Of a stretch of 64,000 nt of DNA, positions 1 to 11,689 are shown one piece after another. The position numbers and the translations under genes are program-made. The stretch lies in contig SKCR01006528.1 in assembly GCA_019454045.1 (NCBI GenBank), positions 62,001 through 126,000 on the forward strand. The letters run 5' to 3'. Within the stretch, counting starts at the first letter, position 1; every line of letters starts with the position of its first letter. This DNA is from Zanthoxylum bungeanum. Taxonomy: Eukaryota; Streptophyta; Magnoliopsida; Sapindales; Rutaceae. The notes below the pieces were generated by a model that saw only the letters and a list, made by a program, of their open reading frames with translations, did not search any database and was not told the origin of the DNA.

Positions 1-564
1 CTAAAGTAATTGATAAATTATATTCTCTATGTTAACATCACATAAAGTTATTGTTACGACCTATCCAACGTCGATAATATACCCTCAAGCAATATTGCAG
101 AAGAATATCAACTCATAAAACAACTTCTACCAGTCATAACTGATTTTACAAATCACACATAGAAGAAACATGACTATTCATATATGCAAGTTGATAAAAT
201 ACAGTTTCTGGATTCATATAATCAAAAGATAAAAAGAATAATAAGATATCAATTGTATTAAGCAATAAAGTTCATCCAAGAATCAATAACATGAATATAA
301 TAGTTGAATACAAGAGTTCATCCTTAGTTTTGCCTAGTAGATTAGTTCTCCATGGAAAGAATAGACACAGCCTGAAGAGATTGCAGCAGCATCCTGTCTG
401 GTATGAAGTTTCTTCGTTCTTCAATCTCGAATTTGTGTTTGTGGCTCTTTTCATTGCTCATAATAACAAAGCACAAAATAAACTCTAATTAAGGTTAAAT
501 ACATGATAATTAAGCCAAGTTAGCGATGTTCAAAGTACTCTATCGTGCACTTATCAGAACGCGA
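1..564. other. No gene recognised; probably internal sequence of element A0
   Basis: AT-rich sequence without a convincing coding region. The two overlapping open frames near 270-490 lie on opposite strands, are about 60 codons long and resemble nothing I know. The stretch directly precedes an integrase tail on the plus strand, so it is probably decayed pol of the same old retroelement, but I cannot show this from recognisable motifs. Confidence 0.4.
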
Positions 565-863
565 AAATTCTTAAAGCTAAAACTAAGGTCTTTCATGATA
601 GTCAAATTTCACGAAAAATATTTGAAATTGGTCAAAACGTTTTGCTTTATAATTCTCGTCTTCATTTTTTTGCTGGAAAATTGAAATCCAAATGAAGTGG
701 TCCATTTATTGTGAATCACATTTACCCATATGGAGCTATTGACATTGAAAATCTTAGGGATGGTGATGTATTTAAAGTGAATGGACAACGTCTGAAATCA
801 TTTTTGGAGTGTTCAAATTTTCAAGAATCTCTTTTCCTTTCAAACCCAATGTATTGTGATTGA
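565..863 (+). pseudogene. Ty3/gypsy integrase C-terminal tail (element A0)
   Basis: The plus frame encodes the end of a Ty3/gypsy polyprotein. A run FHDSQISRKIFEIGQNVLLY is followed by YNSRLHFFAGKLKS, SGPFIVNHIYPYGAIDIEN and VFKVNGQRLKSFLE. In plant Athila/Tat elements these are the last residues of integrase, normally read as FEIGQKVLLYNSRL, WSGPF and NGQRLKPFLE. A TGA at 693-695 replaces the expected Trp before SGPF, so the frame is broken once; the natural stop is at 861-863. Everything upstream of this tail (gag, protease, reverse transcriptase) is outside the window or unrecognisable. The tail fixes A0 as plus-strand and places ORF-x and the LOG gene downstream of pol, where some Athila elements carry an env-like ORF. 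Confidence 0.85.
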
Positions 864-1326
864 TGTATTTTCTTTTCTTTTATTTTGTATTTGTCTAATT
901 TCCATTTTTTCTTGAGTTTTGCAGCATTTTTTTCTTTTCTATTTTTGTCAGAATCTTACACCCGGTTAAATAGCGGATAACGGTACTCCGTGACACTAAG
1001 TCGGTTTTTCAGTTTCTTAAAATTATTGATACCCTACAATCAAGGCATAGAAGAAACTCTTGCAAAACTCCACAATCATTTTCCTTCTCTCCCCCAAAAT
1101 ACTCTAATGAAAATTTACAAAGCACGCACCGAAAGAATGAGGCTTCTTATGATCGTTAGGTAATTGAAGCAATGGTTTGCTTGGCAGGTGAGTCATCTGA
1201 CACTTTCGTTTTTACTTGCCTGATTTAGGAAAAATCTCATATGCTTAGAAACGAAGAGCTAAGCAATTAGATGTTTGTTAAAAATATGCAAGCTGGACGT
1301 GCAACACTCATTGTTGTTCTTTAGGA
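864..1326 (+). other. Spacer between pol and the 3' ORF of A0
   Basis: Non-coding stretch between the integrase tail and ORF-x. It has a T-rich start (880-960), then a block around 960-1005 with a short complementary pair (GCGGATAACGGTACTCCGT). No gene is supported. Confidence 0.45.
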
Positions 1327-1387
1327 ATGGTGTCTGACAATCGTGAAGATAAAATTCAATTCATTAGATATAGCTCGAGTAAGGCGT
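1327..1387 (+). pseudogene. ORF-x of A0, 5' part, split by insertion of A1
   Basis: An ATG at 1327-1329 opens a frame that runs to the A1 insertion point at 1387 and resumes in frame at about 45521. The two pieces were one reading frame before A1 inserted: the left target duplicate GGCGT (1383-1387) continues into the CTTTAGATGAT that follows the right copy GGTGT (45516-45520). I do not recognise the protein. It is polar, with a short acidic and basic start. Its position between integrase and a LOG-type gene suggests a retroelement 3' ORF. A decayed relative lies at 42066-42215 in A1, at the same place relative to LOG. Confidence 0.6.
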
Positions 1388-2572
1388 TGATCGGTGGTAA
1401 ACACATATGTAACGCAAACACACGTATCGCTCAAGTAGTATAAAAATATCGGTCCCACGAGGACTTAATTTCTACTGTTGTTATTAATTATTGATACTAT
1501 TTATTTACATGTATCTAATTAAAGGGAGAAGGGAATCATTGCTTGATTGATTGGTTGAATGTGGATTTCCTAAATAAATAAATATACAAAAAAAATACTA
1601 AAGAAAATAAACAAAAGACATAAATATATAGGGTTGTGATTCCATACAATATTATTCAAATGATGAATTGATTCTCTTATATAAGTGTAATAAATCAGTT
1701 TGCTAACCTGGAACACGAAGATATGCAAAAGCCTCTTCCGATGGACAGATGCAAACACCTAGTATAACCGAATTAATCATATGTCTATGTTAACCATGTT
1801 ACCTGAATTCATTAAGTTCAAGTTCCAATTGTGGTTACCCCCGCCCGACAGGTGTATGTCTATCCTGGAAGGAAATCTACCTAAGGGTCACCATGCCCCA
1901 AGGTGAAATCGTGAGCTATTGAATCTAAGACTGAAATCAAAAATCCCTTTTCCAAGTTCATTTTAAGTTTATCACATCAATCTTATTAATGGCCAGTTAA
2001 CAAGAAGCATTAAGCTTAATATTCAATAAACAAACTAAAGTATTAAACATAATATAAAGAAAATCAATTATAAAACTCGTGAATATTGTGATTCATCACT
2101 TCCCTAGAATAAAAATAAAATGATGGGGGTTAGGGGATCCACCTTTAATATTTCAAATGTAGAAATCTCACTTTTTTGTAATATGGAAATTGTCAGTGTT
2201 ACCCATTTAAGTTAAACCAGCCATAAAGGCGGTGTTATTATTTGTCCATAAACCAGCCATATAGGCGGCAATCATCTGTCACCTAAAGACCGACCATATA
2301 GACAGTGTCACATAATGTCAAATAAATAAAACCAGCCATTAAGGCAGTATCAACTGCAATCCATATTATTAAATTACAATTCCATATTATAAATTAAGTT
2401 AGATTAATATACCTTATCATATTAAAGGTTTCACCCTTCCGCTGTGGAAATTAATTACTAAACATAAAAGAATGTAAAAACATACAAATTATTATTACTA
2501 AAAATAAAAATACATAATTAAAATACAAAAAATAAACACACAAGATATAATCCTCAAGTTCCATAATAGAAG
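1388..2572 (-). repeat. 3' LTR of A1, outer part
   Basis: It matches 43773 to about 44955 of the 5' LTR over its whole length, beginning with the same TGATCGGTGGTAAACACA block. It stops at AGAAG (2568-2572), the left target duplicate of T1; the LTR resumes at 39195. The related solo LTR S1 at 15676-17835 starts with the same block. Confidence 0.9.
2215..2349 (-). promoter_or_regulatory. Four-copy 19-bp motif in the A1-type LTR
   Basis: Four copies of a motif of the form AACCRRCCATNWNGGCGGT, at about 2215-2233, 2251-2269, 2288-2306 and 2331-2349. The same four-copy arrangement occurs in the other A1 LTR (from about 44599) and, with different spacing, in S1 (16578-16596, about 16621-16640, 16660-16678, 16723-16741). 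Flanking LTR sequence diverges more than the motif. A regulatory role, such as an enhancer in U3, is inferred from repetition and conservation only. Confidence 0.45.
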
Positions 2573-4122
2573 TGTAGGACACAGAAACTGGGCGACTCAT
2601 GCTGTTCTAGACTCAGGGCCTAGTTGGGAGTACGGAGTAGCCCACAGGGGACTAAACCGGAGAGTAATGGAGTCGCCACCCGGTGTGAACCAGGAAAATG
2701 ATTTAAGGCCGCACTCACCCCTCGCAAGGGAAGACCTCAAACCGTTGGGTTCGGAATTGTCCCTTACTTATGTCGTTTGTAATGAATGGATTTGTGCAAT
2801 ATTAACCAAGTCTACTCAACATACATGTTGGTCAAAGTAGTCTAAATTCTAGGCTTGCATGCTTCAACAGTAAACTTTTCATAACGGCAAACATCCGACA
2901 TCACACATCAAACATGCTACATACAAAGTAATCTAAACATGCCTTAATTTAAATTCCTAATACAAAAGGTAAATAACTAAAGTCATGCCCAAAATAAAAA
3001 TAACATTCTAATAGCCTAATCATGCTCACATACAAGTTTGAGTGGAATGAAACATATGAATCTTTCAAGTGGTACGGGGCATTGTATCCCGAGTGCAAAC
3101 CATATTACCGTCCATTTCGGATTCGGCTATGGAATTTATGTCCGGGTTTCCATCCAATATACCACAAAAAGAACACATATTTCATTCACCCGAAATCACA
3201 TCATACACTAATTCACAATACTCATGCGAAATAAAATAATAAAATAACTAAAAATAAAGGATAATAAATAAAAGGGTGCCCTCAGGTCTTACCTTTTAAG
3301 TCGCTTTCCGGGAGTGCGTTCCACGATGCCGGAAGGGATGTCGTTTCGATTGTTTTCACTAGTTCGCTGTTTCTAATGTTTTCACAGGTTCACTGTTTCT
3401 ACTATTTTCACTATTTTTACCGGTCTGCTGTTTCTGCTGTTTTTACTATTTTCACATGCGATTTTCACTCACTGTTTTCTCTGTTTCTCACTGTTTTAAC
3501 TCGCCATTTTCTCCGTTTCACTAGCGGTTTCAGGATGATTTTTCTCACAGTTCCAGGGCAGCTTGAGAGGCCATTTACGTGTGCATGTATAAGGTTAATT
3601 ATGGGCTAGTTTCTCGTGCATACATGCGGTGGTTTAAGGCAGTGCAGTATGTGCATGGCTGTTTGGTGTCTTATGATGTTGTGCAGGGCTAGGGTTCTCG
3701 GTTAGGGCAGTTTTTGTGTTCACATGATGATCCAAAATGGTTCTCTCTGTAGTGAAGGTGGCCGAGAGGTGATGCTTATGGCGTGGGCTAGTTGAGGTGC
3801 GTGGAAGGTGTGTCCAGTTGCTGTTTCAGGCCGTGAAGGGGTGTGAGGCGCCTCGGCAGTGCAGTGGCTAGGGTTGATGGCTGAGGATGTCTCGGCATTG
3901 GAGGATCATGGATGTTGGTGGTGAGGGGCGTTGATGATCCTTGATGATGCTTCCCCCAAGTGATGAAGAGTTGATGAAGAAGGGTCTGGGCCGAGAAGGG
4001 TGTTGAGGACCGAGAGTGTTGATGAACGATGAGCTCTGCCTGAAGATGCCGAGAAGATGAAGGTTCGATTATGGTCAGCCCCTGTATGCCGAGTGATCAG
4101 CTGGTGAAGGGGAAGCCCATTG
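2573..4122 (-). repeat. LTR-A of T1, first piece
   Basis: Near-identical to 32793 to about 34345 (LTR-B), starting with TGTAGGACAC. It includes a run of short TTTCACTGTTTCTACTATTTTC-like repeats (3376-3530). It ends with CATTG (4118-4122), the left target duplicate of C1, and continues at 26224. The open frames inside it recur in LTR-B only because the LTRs are copies; no protein is supported. Confidence 0.9.
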
Positions 4123-6072
4123 TGTTGGAAAATAATAAGCAAGCCCCAAGATCAACAAGAACAAGCAAAATATATAAATACATGAATGAATAAATTGAAG
4201 TATGGCGGAATCATACTCACAATACTTGAAAATGGATGCTTAGATGATGCGAAAACTCCTCCCTTGTGCAGTGAAGCTCTCGGCCAAGAAGAAAAGAGGG
4301 ACTCTAAGTCGAGTTTGATCCTTCCAAGCTCAAGGATTAGCTTCCCATATCACCTATGTATGATCCCTTGAAGGTGCTAGCCTTTGTTGTGATTTTGAAT
4401 GCACAACTTCTTCAAATCTTGCCACAAAAATTGAAGAAAGGAGAGCCAAAAACTGCTTGCAAGTTTCGGCAATGTGAGAGAGAAAAATTGAATGATTTTT
4501 GTTACAAAAAATCAATTTATATTTATTCCATAATATCTATTAAATTAATAATAAACTTATGACACAAATCATGCAATGGCTTAGAGTGTCAAACACTCAA
4601 TTTCCATGCAAAACCATTGAGTGCATTGTACACTATCTCCATGCAATGCATTAGAGTTAAATAATGCATAATATGACATGTGTCATGTGGGCCCCACACG
4701 TTTCCAAATGAAAGTGGGCCCACGTGCACTCACGCGTTCGGGTTCGATATTTCTGAAATACCGAACTTACGTCGCGACGTTAATTAAATCGAATTTAAAT
4801 AAATAATTGCGCCTAGCGAAATTATTATTTACGTCGCTAACGAATTAATTCTAAATTAACTCGTTTGCCCGAATTAAAATCTAATTTTAATTTCGCGTCG
4901 AAATCGAATTTCGATTATTATATCGAATATAATAATTTTACGATTAATTCCAAATTAATCATTCTCTCTCTATGTATAGTACTTTATCCAAGATAAAGTC
5001 TCTCCGTAATTAATCCAAGATTAATCGAGTTTGAATCATACGTCATTGGTGAATCTTCGGGAAGCGACCCAAGAGATCTCTGGATATGTTGGCAGTAAAT
5101 ACGGCCGTCAGATTATCTGAATACGTACGTACCAAGTACTACGTTTTTACCGATTTACAAGACAAGGTTAGCCTCTAGCAAAACGCCATGCCTACCCAAT
5201 TCTCCAGAAATATTCTTATTGGAATATAAGATCTATAACAGGCATAGTATACCGTAGTATAGTGTATATCGAACCAGTATCGGATGATCACATGTAAGGC
5301 CTGGGGCTGGAGATGTGTCTGCCCCGTACGATACACATATCGAACATCAAGCAACCAGTCTCTTTGAATCGGATAATCCTGACCTAGTCATATTATCCCG
5401 ATGGTTGCAACCATTATAGAGTACTAGTTCTGTATCCCTCGCGATCATCATCTCCATATGTCTGAAGTGATACTTCCATCTTGACATCACACCCAATACA
5501 CTACGATTCTCGATAAATCCAGAAGAGGTGTACACAGAACCCGTTAAAGCCCTGGACCACCAAAACTAAAGTTTACCGATTGTCGTAAGTACTAGCGATG
5601 CAAGTCTCAGGTTAAGATCATATGCACCTACCCTGAAGCGGACTCCCATAGACACGCAGACATACTACCAATGGGATTCCGCGGGGTCTATCCAGAGCGA
5701 AGCTGTTTTCCGTACCATCGGTAAAACACAACCTCATACCGCACTTGCATAAGTATCCTATACTTAAATATATGAGAACTATGCCGTTGTGCCCTCACAA
5801 CATGCACAAGAAAGTACTAGTCTATTCCGCATTATCGATGTCCAATCTCGATAATACTACGACTAGGGATATTTAATGATTAAACCTTTATGGATTGATA
5901 CCGTCTCATATCATCACAATCCAGAACTAATCATAGGGACTCTTACCATTTATATCAAAGTAAATAAATTACAAAACGGTAAAAGGCAATTTCATTACTA
6001 CATAGTTAATTTTGTACAATAATACAATATCATTTACAAAATAGTGACGCTATGGGTCATAACTGTCTAACA
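4123..6072 (-). repeat. 3' LTR of C1
   Basis: 1950 bp, near-identical to 24274-26218. On the plus strand it starts TGTTGGAAAATAAT and ends GTCTAACA. It directly follows the polypurine tract on the sense strand. Short open frames near 4186-4562 recur in the other LTR and are not considered genes. Confidence 0.92.
4741..5035. other. Array of about nine hairpins with 3-base loops in the C1 LTR
   Basis: Consecutive dyads, each with a three-base centre: GTTCGATATTT (one mismatch) around CTG; TTAAAT around CGA; AATTAATT around CTA; AATTAAAAT around CTA; TCGAAAT around CGA; ATTATTATAT around CGA; GATTAATT around CCA; ACTTTATC around CAA; ATTAATC around CAA. A 12-base palindrome ACGTCGCGACGT lies between the first two. 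The same series is in the 5' LTR (about 24885-25180), in both C3 LTRs and, with changed arms, in both C2 LTRs. The function is unknown. Confidence 0.8.
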
Positions 6073-6083
6073 ATCTCCCACTT
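6073..6083 (-). other. Polypurine tract of C1
   Basis: AAGTGGGAGAT on the minus strand, directly before the 3' LTR start TGTTAGAC. It primes plus-strand DNA synthesis in LTR elements. The stop of the polyprotein (6087-6089) lies four bases upstream of it. The same tract occurs in C2 and C3. Confidence 0.85.
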
Positions 6084-6086
6084 GGC

Positions 6087-9000
6087 CTATAGCCAGTCAC
6101 TCAAGCATCTAATACCTGAACCATGTATGTGTCGCTCAAACTTTTCCCGAGGAATTATTTTCGTCAGCGGATCTGCAATGTTGTCCTCTGATGCGATCTT
6201 TTCGATCTTCACATCGCCACGATGTATGATCTCTCGAATCAGATGGAATCGTCGAAGAACATGTTTGGATCGTTGATGAGACCTTAGTTCCTTAGCCTGC
6301 GCTATGGCCCCGCTATTGTCACAATACAATAAAACTGGCTCAGCTGCTAATGGAACTACTCCTAATCCAACTAGGAATTTTCGGATCCAAACCGCTTCCT
6401 TGTTGCTTCAGCTGCTGCAATGTACTCCGCTTCAGTTGTTGAATCGGCAACAGTATCTTGCTTGGAAGATTTCCAGCTCACTGCTCCGTTAGTTCTCTTT
6501 AGATACCGAAGGATACTCTTAACCGCCATCCAGTGATCCTTTCCTGGATCGGCCTGATATCGACTACACATGCTCAAAGCATAGGACACATCAGGTCGTG
6601 TACATATCATGGCATACATGATCGATCCAACTGCCGAGGCGAACGGAGTCCGACTCATGTTGTCTCTCTCATCTTGTGTTTTAGGACACATGTCCCTAGA
6701 TAGATAGACGCCATGTGATGTTGGCAACAGTCCCCTTTTGGACTGATCCATGTTGAATCTCTTCAACACTTTATCAATATATGTACTCTGGGAGAGTCCA
6801 AGTAGCCTTCTAGATCTATCCCTGTAGATCTTTATTCCTAGAATAAAAGCTGCTTCTCCCAGATCTTTCATGGAGAATTTCAATGAAAGCCAAGCTTTCA
6901 CCGACGTTAACATGGGAATGTCATTGCCTATAAGCAATACATCGTCGACATAAAGGACAATAAAAGTCAGTGCACTCCCACTAACCTTCTTATATACACA
7001 AGGATCATCTACGTTTTGAATGAAATCATATTCTTTTATGACCTCATCAAAACGTTGGTTCCATGACCTCGATGCTTGCTTCAGTCCATAAATGGATCGA
7101 TTTAACTTACAAACCTTGTTTGCAAGTCTTGGTGCGATAAAACCGTCAGGTTGTTGCATATAAACATCCTCCAACAGGTTTCCGTTAAGGAAAGCGGTTT
7201 TAACGTCCATCTGCCATATTTCGTAATCTTAATATGCAGCTATCGCAAGCATTATCCGAAAGGATTTAATCATGGCAACGGGTGAGAAAGTTTCGTCATA
7301 ATCAACTCCAAGTTGTTGACGATACCCCTTCGCTACGAGCCTAGCTTTGTACGTTTGTATGTTTCCATCCATGTCGGTCTTCTTCTTGAAGACCCATTTG
7401 CATCCAATAGGCTTTACGCCTTCTGGTGCATCAACTAGTGTCCAAACTTGGTTGGTATACATGGAATCCATTTCGGCCTTCATGGCCTTTTGCCATAAAG
7501 TGGATTCGATACCTTGTATCGCTTCCTCATACGTAGCCGGTTCAGTATCCTCAATAAGATTAATATCTACATGAGGTGAGATCATGAATTCATACCTCTC
7601 AGGTATTACCCTGACTCTCTCCGACCTACGTAGTCCTTGTGTAATTGAAGATTGTGGTTCAGTCTCATCCTGGAGGGACTGTTCATGTTCTGTTCTCGAT
7701 TCATTGCCAGGAACAGTATCACTACGACTTTCATCGAGTTCTACTTTCCTCCCACTAAACACTGCATTTAGGAATTCCTTCTCAAGGAAAACCGCATGTA
7801 GAGCAACAAATATTTTGTTCTCTTGTGGGTAATAGAAGTAATATCCTTTGGTTTCCCTAGGATATCCAACAAATAGGCATTTATCTGATTTGGGTTCAAG
7901 TTTGGTACCTTCCAAACGTTTGACGTATGCCCAGCAACCCCAAATCTTCAGGAATGAGAAACCTGGTTTCTTTCCTGTCCATATCTCATACGGAGTCTGT
8001 TCAACAGACTTTGACGGAACCCTATTCAAAATAAGAATTGCACTTTCTAATGCATGTCCCCAGAAGGATATAGGTAGCTCAGTGAGACTCATCATCGACC
8101 TTACCATGTCAAGCAAGGTACGGTTTCTCCGTTCAGACACACCATTTAATTGTGGTGTTCCAGGAGGAGTCCATTGTGAAAGAATACCATATTCTTTCAA
8201 GTAATCTTGAAACTCATTACTTAAGTATTCGCCACCACGGTCCGACCGTAATGTCTTAATACTCTTGCCTGTTTGTTTTTCAACTTCGTGTCGAAACTCT
8301 TTGAATTTCTCAAAAGTTTCCGACTTGTGCATCATTAGATACACATAACCATAACGCGATGCATCATCCGTAAAGGTTACGAAGTATCGATATCCACCTC
8401 TAGCCTGGCTAGACATGGTCCCACAAACATCACTATGAACGAGGGCTAACAGTTCAGTGGCGCGTTCACCTTTACCACTAAAAGGTGATTTAGGCATTTT
8501 GCCTAATAAACAAGATTCGCAGACGTCATATGAATTTGGATCAAATCCGTCCAAGTACCCACTCTTCGAAAGTGTGGATATGCGAGTCTTGTTGATGTGT
8601 CCCAGACGACAATGCCACAAATAAGTTTCTTCCTTTGGATTACTCATTTTGAGCCTTTTGTTTGTTATTTTACGTTTTGGAGATTTATTTATATTCAAAA
8701 TATAAAGACCATTATTTACATCGGCAGTGCAAATTTCTGCATCATCTTTATATAAATAACACCTGGTGTTTTTAAATACAAAAGTGTACCCATACTGGGT
8801 TAACAAAGATACAGAAATAATATTCCTAGTTAAACTAGGAACAAAATAACAGTCATTTAGTTTAAGTACATGCCCCGAGGGCAGTTCCAAAACAAAAGTG
8901 CCTACGGCCAAAACAGCAACAGAAGTTCCATTTCCAACTCGTAGATCTACCTCCCCCGAAGCCAGTCTCCTGCTATCATGCAGATCCTACACATCAGTAC

Positions 9001-9563
9001 AAATATGAGAACCACAGCCAGAATCAAAAATCCAATTTTTATTAAGACTAGAAGTAGTCATATTTATCTCAATAACAAACATACCTGAGGCCGGTGCCTT
9101 GCCCGCCTGTATGTCCTCCTTGTGTCCCTTGTTCATGCCGCAGTCACGCTTCCAGTGACCTTCTTGTCGCATTTCAGGCAAACATCTTGAGACTTGTCCC
9201 TTGGCTTCCCAGAAGCCTTTGTTGACTTGGCCTTGCCTTTGTTTCTATGTTTTTTTCTTAACACCCCCAGTTGCCTTGAGCCCAGCTTTCGGCGTTTGAG
9301 ATGTTGATGCAAAGTGCGCCTCGCGCTTGTTGCCTTTCAGAAGCTCTTTCTCTGACTCCTTGAGAATCGATAATAACTCTCCAAGAGTATCATCCGAATT
9401 CATCAATTTGTAGTTGATGACAATCTGTTTCCAAGTATCGGGTAGTGACTGTAGAAGTACATCTATAGACAGCTCAGCCTCCAAGACTATACCCATATTA
9501 GCCAATCATCAATATAGGCTATCATTGAGTCCCATGGACCTCAACAGAACTACCATCAGTCAT
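6087..9563 (-). pseudogene. Copia gag-pol of C1, 3' portion from mid-gag to RNase H, broken
   Basis: Read from 9563 downwards. The gag second half (EAELSIDVLLQSLPDTWKQ) loses frame just before the zinc knuckle, whose GHWKRDC end is read in another frame. Protease follows with WIFDSGCGSHICTD; a stop at about 8984-8986 comes right after it. A long frame (8911-7229) holds the integrase zinc-binding HxxxGHIN...CESC motif, then the catalytic core with HSDVCG, TFTDDASRYG and NGVSERRNRT (DD35E type), and the start of RT. A TAA at 7229-7231 replaces a Phe codon in RT. RT resumes to 6371 with an intact YVDD (6941-6952). Between YLKRT and GAVSWKSSKQD about 40 residues are missing in frame compared with C3, including the first RNase H catalytic Asp region (GYTDASF). 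A frameshift near 6400 puts the RNase H tail (YCDNSGAIAQ, ending SDWL) in a third frame. The element cannot be autonomous. Confidence 0.93.
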
Positions 9564-9568
9564 ACGGG

Positions 9569-11652
9569 TGTTGAGTTTTCTAAGGCCAAGATCAAACAAC
9601 ACATGAAAACATGCGTGAACATCAACGGAGGTAGCGGAATACTCACATTGATCGGTTATGTCGAATTGAAGACGAATCAAGCCCAAAAAACGCACTGCCT
9701 TCGGCACCACTGCATGCAGTCCACTGCCCACTGTCTTCAGTGTTTGAGCTGCGAAATGGAGCTCCATGCATCGTCGGATGGATCCCGGCTCATGGTCGAA
9801 CCTCCCTACCACCTTCCCAAGACTCGTAAGTGTGCTAGCACTTGAATTTTCACCATGAAAACCCACTCTTGCTTCCCAAATATTCACGCCTGAACTGGTT
9901 CAAAACCAGTGAGCAAAGCTTCTGTTTTGCGGTGAGAGAAGAGAGAATTTTGATAGAGATGAAATTGTGTTAAGTTATTACAAAAGTTGTAAATCATTCG
10001 TTTAATATTTTTCCAAAATAATAAATGATTTACCAATTAATTTAACTTTTAAAAAGTCAAATAAATTGAATGTAATAAGCTTGAGTGTTCCACACTCCAA
10101 AATCAAAAGTCCATCAAGTCAATCTACTTAATAAAGTGATATGTTGAGTGTCTTTCACTCAATCCATTAATCAAATCAATCAATCACTCAAAGTGACTTT
10201 TGATTTGACGCTTGATGTGACGATGATTTGACGCTTGATGTGAATGTGTCGCCGCACTCGAATTCGAAATACGAATACGCTCGCAATCACACTCGGGCTC
10301 GGGTTCGCTAATTCCCAATTAGCGAGTTTTCCGTCGCGTCGTAATTAAATGATTACGCCTAGCGAATTCACTATTCATGTCGCTAACGAATTAATTCTAA
10401 ATTAATTCGTTCGCCCGAATTAAAATCTAATTTTAATTCCGCGTCGAAATCTAATTTCGTTTAATATATCGAATATATTATTTACCGATTAATTCCAAAT
10501 TAATCGTTATTTCTCTCTAGACGATATTTTATCCTAGATAAAATATCTCCGTAATTAATCCTAGATTAATTTTCTCTCTTTCTGTATAATCCCAGATTAT
10601 TCAAGAGTGCGAGTTGTGCGTCATCGGTGGATTATCGGGAAGCGACCCATGAGATCCCCGGATAAGTTGACAGTAAATACGGTCGTCGGAGTATCCGAAT
10701 CACGTACGTACCAAGTACTACGTTCTACCGATTTACGAGACAAGGTCGACTCCTAGCAAAGCACCAAGTCTACTCAATTCTCCGGACATATCCATAAGAA
10801 TATCAAAGATCTGTATCAAGCGTAGTATACAATTGTATTGTGCATATCGGCACAGTATCGGATAATCACGTGCTAGGGCTGGGGCTGGATAAGTGTCTGC
10901 CCCGTCCGAAACACATATCGGATGTCTGGTAACTAGTCTCTATAATCAGATATTCATGACCTGGTCATAATATCACGATTGGATGCACATCACTTAAGAG
11001 CACTAATACCGTATCCTGTGTGACATCATCTCCACTATGACTGGAGTGATACTTCCGTCTCGACATCACATCCAATACACTACGATTCCTGATAAACCCA
11101 GAAGAGGTGAACACAGAACCAGTTAAGATCCCCCAACCACCAAAACCAAAGTTTATCGATTATCGTAAGTATTAGCGATGCAAGTCTCAGGTTAAGACTA
11201 TACACACCTACCTTGATTTCGGCCTCCCATAGACACCTAGTCATAATACCAATGGGATTCCGAAGGGTCTATCCAGAGCGAAGCTGTTTCCCGTACCATC
11301 GGTGAAACACGACCTCCTATCGCACTTGCACAAGTATCCAATACTTATATATATGAGAACTATGCCGTTGTGCCCTCACAACGCGCACAAGTGCAATACT
11401 AGCCTATTCCGCATTATCGATGTCCAGTCTCGATAATACTACGGCTAGGGATATTTAATGATTAATCCTTCGTGGACTGATACTGTCTCATCATCTCAAT
11501 CCAGGAACTAATCATAGGGAACTCTCTTCATTTATATAATGGTGATCTAATCACAAATGACGAGAGTGCAATTTCCTTGTTACATAGTTAATTTGCTACA
11601 GCAACACAATGATCTGTGCAAATAGTGACGCTATGGGTCATATTATCCAACA
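9569..11652 (-). repeat. 3' LTR of C2
   Basis: 2084 bp, about 98% identical to 19628-21721 by eye. Its distal half is related to the C1 and C3 LTRs (same hairpin zone and same block with GATAATGCGGAATAG-type sequence). The portion 9640-9900 is different and less AT-rich; it contains an open frame of about 80 codons on the sense strand that also occurs in the other LTR. Confidence 0.9.
10295..10620. other. Hairpin array in the C2 LTR
   Basis: Equivalent of the C1 array with changed arms: TCGCTAATT around CCC; ACGAATTAATT around CTA; GAATTAAAAT around CTA; CGAAAT around CTA; TAATATAT around CGA; GATTAATT around CCA; GATATTTTATC around CTA (11-bp arms); AATTAATC around CTA; ATAATC around CCA. 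All have three-base centres. The ACTTTATC/GATAAAGT dyad of C1 corresponds here to ATTTTATC/GATAAAAT, a paired change. A second copy is at about 20360-20670. Confidence 0.8.
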
Positions 11653-11663
11653 ATCTCCCACTT
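11653..11663 (-). other. Polypurine tract of C2
   Basis: AAGTGGGAGAT on the minus strand, directly before the C2 3' LTR. It is identical to the C1 and C3 tracts although the neighbouring coding sequence is badly decayed. Confidence 0.8.
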
Positions 11664-11689
11664 GGCACATAGCCAGTCACTCGAGTGTC

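Noticed and set aside
3022..3234. 70-codon frame repeated at 33242-33454
   Set aside because: It is duplicated only because both lie in LTRs of T1; no motif, and the frame is on the antisense strand of the element.
7347..8204. Plus-strand frames of 75-118 codons opposite C1 pol
   Set aside because: Antisense shadows of the integrase/RT frame; similar shadows appear opposite C3 pol (55655-56036).
9522..9887. 121-codon frame spanning the C2 LTR and C1 gag
   Set aside because: It is a chance fusion across the C2 insertion point: its last residues are C1 Gag and the rest is LTR sequence.
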